This document shows, piece after piece, positions 15,288 through 22,024 of a stretch of DNA of 22,024 nt. The notes beneath the pieces were generated by a model that saw nothing but the letters and a program-made list of their open reading frames with translations, was not told the DNA's origin and made no database searches. This DNA is from an uncultured Eubacterium sp. (GTDB lineage: Bacteria > Bacillota > Clostridia > Oscillospirales > Acutalibacteraceae). How positions within the stretch are numbered: position 1 is the stretch's first letter; each line of letters opens with the position of its first letter. The translations under genes were made by a program, and so were the position numbers. The stretch covers positions 1 to 22,024 of the forward strand of contig CAJTZJ010000019.1 in assembly GCA_910583925.1 (NCBI GenBank). The letters are read 5' to 3'.

Positions 15288-17057
15288 TTGAATAATTTAG
15301 TGGATCAAGCTTTAATTGATGCTGAAATTATCAATATATATTGGGAGCGTATTAATCTTTATATTGATGTAGAAATTCATGCCGGCAAAGATTTTGATAA
15401 GCATATACCTGTTGATTTTTATGCTCTTAACGGCAAGCGCTTTGCTAAGGCTAAATTTGAAACAGAAAGAATTTCTGATAATGTTTACAGATTATCTTTA
15501 AATATCACGAATCCCGGCTATAACCGTTGCCTTCCGAGGGGAACATATACAATTGCTGTATGTCAGGGCGATAATGAAATCGCCCATTGTATGACTTCCC
15601 CTTTGATTGTTGATAAAATGAATGATTATTCAAGAGCCTTTCCGTATGCCAACCAATCAAAAGTTTATAATGTTATATTTTATGTCGGCACTACAAATGA
15701 TTATTCTTTGCCGTTTCATATGTATGTTATGGCATCTGCCGCTGAAAAAAATATATATGCAAATACTTTAAGTTATCCTGTTGCTGAAAGAGCAGTAAGC
15801 AAGGGGTCACTGCTGCACAGGGTTATTCGCAGAATAAAAAAGCCATTCGGAAAAAATACCAGAAGGTTTATTGTTAAAAATCTGTACAAGCTTTTTTATA
15901 ACATTCATTCTCATAAAAAACCGGTTGTTCTTTTTATGAGCGAGCAAAACAAAAGTATTTCATCCAATCAAAATGCTGTTTACAAAAGAATGATTGAACG
16001 AGGGCTTGACAGGCAGTTTAAATGTATTTTTTCATTCAGATCCTCTGTTGCCGAAAGGCAGGGCATTTTAAGCTGGCTTCAATTTATTAACAAGCTTTCA
16101 AAAAGTACAATGATCATTCTTGATGATCATGTTCCTGCTTTCGATTGGCTTGTGCTCAAAAAAGAAACAACAATTATACAGCTCTGGCACGCCGGTGCCG
16201 GTTTCAAATCCTCGGGTTACAGCCGCTGGGGTAATATAGGATGTCCAAGTCCCTATTCCTGCCACAGACAGTATAAATACGGAATTGCAGGGTCTGAAAA
16301 GATTGCTCATTTCTTCTCCGAGGTTTGGGGCATTAATAAAGAGCAGGTTTTGCCGACGGGTATGCCCAGAATTGATGAGTTTCTTGACGAAGAATACAGA
16401 AAAGAGAAAACGGAAATGCTTTATAAATCGTTTCCGGTCTGTAAAAATAAAAAGGTTATTTTGTTTGCTCCGACTTACAGAGGAAAAAATAAGAAAAACG
16501 CTTATTATCCGTATAATATAATTGATTTTGATAAGCTTTATGAGGCTTGCGGCAATGAATATGTTATTTTGTTTAAAGTCCATCCATGGATTTCAGAGCC
16601 TGTTCCTCTTCAGAAAAAGCATGCAGATAAATTTATTGATGTTGCTGAATATTCTAATATTAACGATTTGTTTTATATAACAGATCTGCTTATAACAGAT
16701 TATTCTTCTTCAATTTTTGAATATTCACTGATGAATAAGCCAATGCTGTTTTTTGCATATGATGAAATTCAGTATTCTTTTTCAAGAGGCTTTCACAGAG
16801 ATTATAAGCATTCTGCACCCGGCAAAATTGTTTACACATTTGATGAATTGATTCATGCAATCAATGAAAAGGATTTTGAATTTGAAAAAGTTAAGCAATA
16901 TGTTGAATTTCATTTTGATTATGTTGATTCAAATTCAAGCGATCGTGTCATAGATTGGCTTATTCTCGGAAATATGCCTGAGTATCTTCAAAAGAGAATC
17001 AATGATAAAAATGCAGAGGTTAAGCGAACTGCAAATCTTGCATTTGAACAACAATAA
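15288..17057 (+). CDS. CDP-polyol glycerophosphotransferase family teichoic acid polymerase (TagF/TarL-like)
   Basis: This family transfers glycerol- or ribitol-phosphate from the CDP-activated form to a growing chain at the cytoplasmic face of the membrane. The 589-aa protein starts at TTG, seven bases after AGAGGA. Residues 1 to about 200 form an N-terminal region like those of TagF/TarL relatives, followed by a basic segment. The Glyphos_transf domain fills about 210-575. It has QLWHAGAGFKSSGYSR (His301), LPTGMPRIDEF, VILFAPTYRG, FKVHPW (His432) and LLITDYSSSIFEYS (Asp471-Tyr-Ser-Ser), the two histidines and the DYSS loop known to be important in TagF. There is no signal peptide. It is the first gene of a three-gene operon. 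Whether the unit is glycerol, ribitol or another polyol cannot be read here. Confidence 0.9.
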   Translation: MNNLVDQALIDAEIINIYWERINLYIDVEIHAGKDFDKHIPVDFYALNGKRFAKAKFETERISDNVYRLSLNITNPGYNRCLPRGTYTIAVCQGDNEIAHCMTSPLIVDKMNDYSRAFPYANQSKVYNVIFYVGTTNDYSLPFHMYVMASAAEKNIYANTLSYPVAERAVSKGSLLHRVIRRIKKPFGKNTRRFIVKNLYKLFYNIHSHKKPVVLFMSEQNKSISSNQNAVYKRMIERGLDRQFKCIFSFRSSVAERQGILSWLQFINKLSKSTMIILDDHVPAFDWLVLKKETTIIQLWHAGAGFKSSGYSRWGNIGCPSPYSCHRQYKYGIAGSEKIAHFFSEVWGINKEQVLPTGMPRIDEFLDEEYRKEKTEMLYKSFPVCKNKKVILFAPTYRGKNKKNAYYPYNIIDFDKLYEACGNEYVILFKVHPWISEPVPLQKKHADKFIDVAEYSNINDLFYITDLLITDYSSSIFEYSLMNKPMLFFAYDEIQYSFSRGFHRDYKHSAPGKIVYTFDELIHAINEKDFEFEKVKQYVEFHFDYVDSNSSDRVIDWLILGNMPEYLQKRINDKNAEVKRTANLAFEQQ

Positions 17058-17078
17058 AATCATAAACAGGAGAAAGTT

Positions 17079-19976
17079 ATGATGAACAGCGAAGAAAAGT
17101 TTTTTACATTTATTATAAATATTATTGATAAAAGCAGCCTTTCACCCCTGCTGGACAGTATTTATGATTATGAGGAATACAATAATGCCAAAAACGGTAT
17201 TGCATCAGCTCAGTGTATAGTTGTTGACAGCAGAAATATTCTTAAATGTGACGAGGAAATCATATCTGAAAAATATAAAGATGATATTTTGATTATCCAA
17301 TCAGATTCAGATGACATTTCAGATATTTATGATGCCTGTGAGCCTTATATTGAAGGAAAATATGTAAGCTTTATTGACAACACAATGTTTTATGATGCCA
17401 ATACGCTTCAATATATACAGAAAAAGCTTTCTATGAATGAAAAGAAGGCTCTTTCGGTATGTCCTGTTTTTGTTGATCCTAATTTTAACAATCGCCCCTA
17501 CCCTATTGTTCCTCCAAAAGGCGGTTATTACGATGCTTTACATAGCCCCGGCAAGCTGCCGTTCTTTTTTGGAGCTTATTTCTGGGAAAAAGATCTTATT
17601 AAGGAGTTAGGCTTTAATAAAAAGATTGTTACTGAAAAAGACAAAGATTTTATAATCAGATATGTACTTCAATATAATAAAATCCACTATATAAAGTCTA
17701 AGAAGCTTTATTACAGAAGTGCTGCTGAGAATGAATTTGCAACCAATACAATTCAGTATAAAAAGGAATGGTATCAGGAGGACGTTGAGGGCTATTTATA
17801 TAATCTTGCAAAGTCTGCAGAGGATTATCCCGAAACGAAAAAAAGATTTATTTTATGCTGTGTTTATTATCTTTTATTCTCAAGATTCAACTGCAATTCA
17901 AATGACAGAAATAAAAAGGTTTTAACCAGTGAAGAAATTGACAGATTTTATGAAGCGGCAGGAAAGGTTTTTGCTTATATACCTGATTTTATTATGCTTC
18001 TTAAGATGCAGATAGGAAAATTTGCAGTAATAAGAAATTTAAGATATTTTCTGTTAAATTTAAAATATAAGTCACTCGGAAAAGAATACAGAATTATTGA
18101 CAACAGTAAGCATTTTTACCTGTATTCCGAATTAAATGAAGCAGTCAGCAGAAACTATATTATCAACAGCAGTATCGGCAAATATCTTGTAATGCCCGAT
18201 GATGATATTACAGAGAATGATTTGCCTGTTAAAAAAATATCGAAAAAGGATGATAATTACCTGCGTTTTGCTTCTGAAGATGTGGCAATGAAGAAGCTTA
18301 TTGATATGGGTGATATTACTGCTGAAAAGATTATAATAGCTGCTGTTAATTATGAGAATGGCAATATTGAAATTGATGCAAAGTCAACTTTGGTAGACTT
18401 TTTGGAACATGATGATATAACCCTTGTTGTTACAGTAAATGGAGATGAATTTGCCTTAAAGCCGGTAAAGTGCTATCCGTATTTAAAATGCTTTGGAAGA
18501 GTTTTTCTCAAAAAGTATCAGTTCCATGTTTCTGTTCCTGTTGCGCTCAGTTCCTATATCAAGGTCAGATTCTTTTATGAAAGAGAAGGAAAGAAATATT
18601 CTCAAAAGCTTGCTTTTAATGAGGCAGCATCCAGATTAACCAATAAAATCGGAAGATGCTATTGGAATTTTGATAAAAACAGGCTTATGTTCTTTAAATC
18701 CCCCAATACGCTTATCATCAGAAAAGCCGGTGAGCTTAAGCTTATAAACAGAGAACGCAATTATTTAAAGACTTTTAAAGCTTATCTTGAGAATAAAAAT
18801 CTTTGGGATAAGCAGAAAAGCCTGTATAAACTCAGAGTTGAATATCAGATTAAAAAGAGATTATATAAAAACAAGCGGATTTGGGTTAGCTTTGATAAGC
18901 TTTATAAGGCCGGGGATAACGGCGAATATATGTATCACTATCTGAAAAATCATAAAGAGCTTGGAATAACACCTTATTATATTGTTAATGCGGATTCTCC
19001 CGATTATGAAAGGCTTAAGGCTGCGGGAGAGAATGTTTTGATTTCTAATTCATATGAATGTAAGCTGATATGTTTGCTTGCTGAAGTTATTCTTGCAACA
19101 CATGCAACAATATGGGAATATTGCGGATTTAATAAAACAGAGCGAGAGTATTTTAAAGACTTGTTTAATGCAAAGCTTGTTTGCATTCAGCATGGTTTAA
19201 CCGTTCAGCAGATTGCGCAGTATCAGAACAGATTGTTTGACAATACTCAGTTTTATTGCTGTGCAAGCAAATATGAAGTTGAAAATATTTTACAACCCAT
19301 TTATGGATATAGGCCTGAACAGATTGCTCTTACCGGTCTTGCAAGATATGATGGTCTTAAAAACAATGATCAGAAAGTTATTCTGATTACTCCGACTTGG
19401 CGAAGAGATATTGTTAATAATAGTATTGCGTATATAAAAAAATCACATAATAATCATTTTAAAGAAAGCGTTTATTTTAAAATATATAATAGCCTTATTA
19501 ATGATAAAAAGCTAATCAATAAGGCAAAAGAAAAAGGATATGAAATTGTATTTCTGCTCCACCCTGCTATGAGTGCTCAATCTGTTGATTATGACAGAAA
19601 TGATTATGTTAAAATTGTTGAAGCAACAAGTGATGTAAGCTATGAAAAAATTCTTACCGAAGCAAGTCTAATGGTTACCGATTATTCAGGTGTACAGTTT
19701 GATTTTGCATATATGAGAAAGCCGATTGTTTATTATCATCCTGCAGCGCTTCCACCATTTTACGAAGAAAGCATTTATCAATATGATTCAATGGCTTTCG
19801 GCGAAATCTGCACAGAGCATAATGAAATCATTGATACACTTTGCGAATATATGGACAATGATTGCAGATGCAAGGATAAGTATATTAAGCGAGCTGATGA
19901 TTTCTTTGAATTTGATGATTTTAATTCGTGTGAAAGAATTTATAACGCTGTAGATAAATTTGTAAAAAATAGTTAA
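17079..19976 (+). CDS. Two-domain GT-A-like / CDP-glycerol glycerophosphotransferase protein
   Basis: The N-terminal ~230 residues of this 965-aa protein have the shape of a family 2 glycosyltransferase (opening FFTFIINIID, then DACEPYIEGKYVSFIDNTMFYDA). The usual metal-binding DXD reads as IDN, so activity is doubtful. A middle region of about 230-630 has no clear homology to me. The C-terminal ~330 residues are a glycerophosphotransferase domain: CIQHGLTVQQIAQ (His705), ALTGLARYDGL, ILITPTWRRDI, FLLHPAMS (His828), LMVTDYSGVQFDFAYMRKP (Asp868-Tyr-Ser). The two adjacent ATG codons at 17079 and 17082 are five and eight bases after AGGAGA, so either may be used. It lies 21 bp after the first polymerase, so a primer/polymerase division of labour is plausible. 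Confidence 0.87.
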   Translation: MMNSEEKFFTFIINIIDKSSLSPLLDSIYDYEEYNNAKNGIASAQCIVVDSRNILKCDEEIISEKYKDDILIIQSDSDDISDIYDACEPYIEGKYVSFIDNTMFYDANTLQYIQKKLSMNEKKALSVCPVFVDPNFNNRPYPIVPPKGGYYDALHSPGKLPFFFGAYFWEKDLIKELGFNKKIVTEKDKDFIIRYVLQYNKIHYIKSKKLYYRSAAENEFATNTIQYKKEWYQEDVEGYLYNLAKSAEDYPETKKRFILCCVYYLLFSRFNCNSNDRNKKVLTSEEIDRFYEAAGKVFAYIPDFIMLLKMQIGKFAVIRNLRYFLLNLKYKSLGKEYRIIDNSKHFYLYSELNEAVSRNYIINSSIGKYLVMPDDDITENDLPVKKISKKDDNYLRFASEDVAMKKLIDMGDITAEKIIIAAVNYENGNIEIDAKSTLVDFLEHDDITLVVTVNGDEFALKPVKCYPYLKCFGRVFLKKYQFHVSVPVALSSYIKVRFFYEREGKKYSQKLAFNEAASRLTNKIGRCYWNFDKNRLMFFKSPNTLIIRKAGELKLINRERNYLKTFKAYLENKNLWDKQKSLYKLRVEYQIKKRLYKNKRIWVSFDKLYKAGDNGEYMYHYLKNHKELGITPYYIVNADSPDYERLKAAGENVLISNSYECKLICLLAEVILATHATIWEYCGFNKTEREYFKDLFNAKLVCIQHGLTVQQIAQYQNRLFDNTQFYCCASKYEVENILQPIYGYRPEQIALTGLARYDGLKNNDQKVILITPTWRRDIVNNSIAYIKKSHNNHFKESVYFKIYNSLINDKKLINKAKEKGYEIVFLLHPAMSAQSVDYDRNDYVKIVEATSDVSYEKILTEASLMVTDYSGVQFDFAYMRKPIVYYHPAALPPFYEESIYQYDSMAFGEICTEHNEIIDTLCEYMDNDCRCKDKYIKRADDFFEFDDFNSCERIYNAVDKFVKNS

Positions 19977-19990
19977 TCGGAGAAATAAAA

Positions 19991-21046
19991 ATGATAATTG
20001 AAAGCCCTAATGATATAGTTTTACAAAAAGACTTTGATGAAATTGTTGAAAGCGGTGTTCCTTTTGATGAGCTTAACGGCAAAACCGTGTTTGTAACAGG
20101 TGCTACAGGATTAATAGGCTCACAGTTTATTAAATCCTTAGCCTGCTATAACAGAAAAAACAGCTCAAATATTAAAATAGCAGCATTTGTAAGAAGCGTT
20201 GAAAAAGCTCAAAAGGTGTTTGGAGAAATTCCGAATATAGATTTTGTTATCGGTGATATTACCGGCAAAATCGAATATAAAGGTGCTGTAGACTATATCG
20301 TTCACGGTGCAAGTGCAACCAGTTCGAAATATTTTGTGGAGCACCCTGTTGAGACCATAAAAACCGCTATTGACGGAACAACTTCCATTCTTGAATTTGC
20401 TAAAGAAAAAAAGGTTGATGGATTTGTTTATCTTTCCTCACTTGAGGTATATGGCACACCGAATGAAAAATCTGTATTAATCGGCGAAGATGATTATGGG
20501 TATATTGATCAATTAAATGTCAGAAGCAGCTACAGTGAAGGTAAAAGGATGGTTGAATGCCTTTGCTGTTCCTATGCCAGTGAATACAATATTCCTGTAA
20601 AAATTGCAAGACTTTCTCAAACCTTCGGTGCCGGTGTTGAATATAATGATGGCAGGGTTTTTGCCGAATTTGCAAGATGTGCAATAGAAGAGAAAGATAT
20701 TGTGCTTCATACCCAAGGCAATACCGTTCGCAGCTATTGTTATACAACGGATGCTGTTTCAGCAATAGCATATATACTACTTAAAGGTAAAACAGGTGAA
20801 GCATATAATGTTACGAATATGAGCACAGCTTGCTCGATAAAAGAAATGGCGCAGTTGGTATGCGATATATTTAAGGATTCAAATATTCAGGTTAAAATTG
20901 ATATTCCGGACAATATAGCAGCTTTCGGATATAATCCTGAAATGATTATAAGGCTTGACAGCAGTAAGCTGGAAGGTCTTGGTTGGAACGCAAGTATTTC
21001 TCTTGATGAAATGTTTAAGCGTCTTGTTGCAAGCATGAAAAATTAA
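19991..21046 (+). CDS. Extended SDR, NAD(P)-dependent sugar epimerase/dehydratase-like
   Basis: A 351-aa extended short-chain dehydrogenase of the nucleotide-sugar epimerase/decarboxylase type. The Rossmann loop TGATGLIGS is at 36-44 after a ~30-residue N-terminal extension. The NAD-side Asp region VIGDIT is near 87-92. The catalytic set is Ser149/Ser150 (YLSSLEVYG), Tyr181 and Lys185 (SSYSEGKR). The C-terminal half carries the substrate-binding pattern RLSQTFGAGVEYNDGRVFAEF. The 14-bp gap and GGAG place it in the polymerase operon. Together with the convergent TarI-like enzyme it probably helps make the activated polyol or a sugar for the polymer. It is not a TarJ-type reductase, and the substrate is unassigned. 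Confidence 0.85.
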   Translation: MIIESPNDIVLQKDFDEIVESGVPFDELNGKTVFVTGATGLIGSQFIKSLACYNRKNSSNIKIAAFVRSVEKAQKVFGEIPNIDFVIGDITGKIEYKGAVDYIVHGASATSSKYFVEHPVETIKTAIDGTTSILEFAKEKKVDGFVYLSSLEVYGTPNEKSVLIGEDDYGYIDQLNVRSSYSEGKRMVECLCCSYASEYNIPVKIARLSQTFGAGVEYNDGRVFAEFARCAIEEKDIVLHTQGNTVRSYCYTTDAVSAIAYILLKGKTGEAYNVTNMSTACSIKEMAQLVCDIFKDSNIQVKIDIPDNIAAFGYNPEMIIRLDSSKLEGLGWNASISLDEMFKRLVASMKN

Positions 21047-21059
21047 TATGTGGATAATT

Positions 21060-21091
21060 AAAAACAGGCATCAATTAAGATGCCTGTTTTT
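21060..21091. terminator. Bidirectional rho-independent terminator
   Basis: The stem AAAAACAGGCATC / GATGCCTGTTTTT has a six-base AATTAA loop and is U-rich in both directions. It lies 13 bp after the SDR stop and 21 bp beyond the stop of the convergent cytidylyltransferase gene. Confidence 0.92.
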
Positions 21092-21112
21092 AATTTATTG
21101 TTATGGAATTTA

Positions 21113-21841
21113 TCATTTTGCACTTAAATCAAGCTGCTGGTTTTCTTTTGCATCGGATAATGCTCTGAAAGTATAGAAATCCTCCGGGGTAGTAATTTTA
21201 ATATTGTTTTTTTCACCGGGAATGATAAAAAGTTTTTTATTAAAATTCATCATAAGAGTGCATGAATCGGTCATATTTGTGATACCGCTTGCAATAGCCT
21301 TTTCCTGAATTTCCAAAATTTCTTTAAGATAAAAGCTTTGAGGCGCTCTTGCAATTCTTGCACTGTCACGATTGATAATGCCATCAACCTGATCATTTTC
21401 GTTAATAACAATAACTGTTTCCTGTGCAGGTACAGTAGTTATTGCGGAGCCGTATTTTTTTACTGCAGCAATATTGTCACTTATCGTACTTTCGCTTATA
21501 AGCGGTCGAACACCATCATGAATAAGAACAATATTATCATCAGTTCCGTAAACCTCAGCAGCAGCCTTTAAGCCGTTATAAATGGATAACTGACCTGTCT
21601 CACCACCGGAAACGATTTTTCCGATTTTGCTTAAACGATAATTTTGTTTAAGCTCTTCCATATAGTCTATCCATCCGTTAACGCAAACAACGATAATGCC
21701 GTCTATTTCAGAATGCTGTTGAAATATCTCAATTGTATGAACAATAATTGGTTTGCCATGAACCATAAGAAACTGTTTTGGTTTATCGGTAGATTTCATA
21801 CGAGAGCCTACACCACCGGCAAAAATAACCCCAATATTCAT
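21113..21841 (-). CDS. tarI: IspD/TarI-family cytidylyltransferase, probably D-ribitol-5-phosphate type
   Basis: A 242-aa IspD/TarI cytidylyltransferase, forming a CDP-alcohol from CTP and a sugar-alcohol phosphate. The CTP-binding signature is FAGGVGSRM at 7-15, followed by KPKQFL. The rest reads GKPIIVHTIEIFQQHSEIDGIIVVC, GGETGQLSIYNGL, LIHDGVRPLI, ARAPQSFYL and IKITTPEDFY. The QFL-VHGKPIIVHTIE wording and the GGETGQLSI block match the ribitol-5-phosphate (TarI/Bcs1) branch better than true IspD. The neighbouring glycerophosphotransferases support that role. IspD cannot be fully excluded, as ispE is elsewhere in the window and no second ispD is visible. AGGAGA is about ten bases before the ATG. 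It converges on the polymerase operon. Confidence 0.82.
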   Translation of the reverse strand: MNIGVIFAGGVGSRMKSTDKPKQFLMVHGKPIIVHTIEIFQQHSEIDGIIVVCVNGWIDYMEELKQNYRLSKIGKIVSGGETGQLSIYNGLKAAAEVYGTDDNIVLIHDGVRPLISESTISDNIAAVKKYGSAITTVPAQETVIVINENDQVDGIINRDSARIARAPQSFYLKEILEIQEKAIASGITNMTDSCTLMMNFNKKLFIIPGEKNNIKITTPEDFYTFRALSDAKENQQLDLSAK

Positions 21842-21926
21842 ATGTTTTGCTTCTCCTAACCTAAAGTGTTATATCAAAAAAACAATAAATTTTTTAAAAG
21901 CGAATACGCAAATTTAATTTTGGTTT

Positions 21927-21955
21927 ATTATACCATTCTTATATAGTTTTGTCAA
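21927..21955 (-). promoter_or_regulatory. Consensus sigma-A promoter of tarI
   Basis: On the minus strand TTGACA (21950-21955), a 17-bp spacer and TATAAT (21927-21932) match the consensus exactly, about 85 bp before the tarI ATG and 14 bp inside the right terminal repeat. The leader (21842-21926) is AT-rich with no other clear feature. Confidence 0.9.
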
Positions 21956-21969
21956 ATCTTAACAATTTT

Positions 21970-22024
21970 AAGTCAAGACCTCCGGCTAAGCCGGAGGCTT
22001 GAGTAAGCCCTAGAAGGGCTTTTT
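21970..22024. repeat. Right copy of 55-bp terminal inverted repeat, double hairpin
   Basis: Exact reverse complement of positions 1-55. The next inward base (21969 against 56) already differs, so the repeat edge is sharp. It begins 15 bp upstream of the tarI -35 element and ends in AGGGCTTTTT reading off the window, so it could terminate rightward transcription. The inner hairpin has arms CCTCCGGC and GCCGGAGG with loop TAA; the outer one is AAGCCCT-AGA-AGGGCTT. Confidence 0.9.

Noticed and set aside
16098..16583. Minus-strand ORF opposite the first polymerase
   Set aside because: It covers the conserved His301 and His432 regions of the real gene in antisense and has no recognisable domain.
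21113..21841. Plain IspD annotation as the partner of IspE
   Set aside because: Motif wording and the teichoic acid neighbours fit TarI better. IspD is kept only as an alternative.
1..22024. Whole window as a composite transposon or linear plasmid with terminal inverted repeats
   Set aside because: No transposase, recombinase, replication or telomere gene was seen, and spoIIR, ispE and other core genes lie inside. A dispersed repeat at contig ends is simpler.

Overview
The window is AT-rich DNA that reads as a spore-forming, low-GC Bacillota, most likely class Clostridia. The reasons are SpoIIR, the MEP-pathway enzyme IspE, an ECF-type vitamin transporter, a UPF0237/UPF0210 gene pair, TagF-like teichoic acid polymerases, strong AGGAGG-type ribosome binding sites and sigma-A promoters. 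No transposase, integrase, phage structural gene, CRISPR array, rRNA or tRNA was recognised.

Left block (57-5704, all minus strand). Two small membrane proteins of unknown function and a Cys-rich small protein are followed by a PHP-family phosphoesterase, an Lrp/AsnC regulator overlapping a class I aminotransferase, IspE overlapping that aminotransferase, and SpoIIR. Spacing is 4-50 bp or overlapping throughout, so much of the block may be one transcript. A 10-bp hairpin between ispE and spoIIR may set spoIIR apart.

Centre (5804-13190). A plus-strand UPF0237 (ACT)/UPF0210 operon has a near-consensus promoter and converges on a minus-strand pair: a GT4 glycosyltransferase and a CmpB-like membrane protein. 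Divergent from that pair is a two-gene ECF importer operon. It holds EcfT and an unusual single polypeptide that joins two ECF ATPases, an extra membrane segment and an S-component-like domain.

Right block (13223-21841). This is a cell-surface polymer locus. A DUF6270-like protein and a small XRE regulator lie on the minus strand. Divergent from them is a plus-strand operon of a TagF/TarL-like polymerase, a 965-aa protein with an N-terminal GT-A-like region and a C-terminal glycerophosphotransferase domain, and an extended SDR dehydrogenase/epimerase. A TarI-like cytidylyltransferase converges on this operon from the right. Together they suggest synthesis of a CDP-activated polyol phosphate and its polymerisation into a teichoic-acid-like glycan. 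Both the polymerase operon and tarI have exact-consensus TTGACA-N17-TATAAT promoters.

Both extreme ends are the same 55-bp sequence in inverted orientation, each a double hairpin. Because the enclosed genes are ordinary chromosomal ones, this looks more like a dispersed palindromic repeat at which the assembly stopped than like the ends of a transposon, but it is the most striking non-coding signal here.
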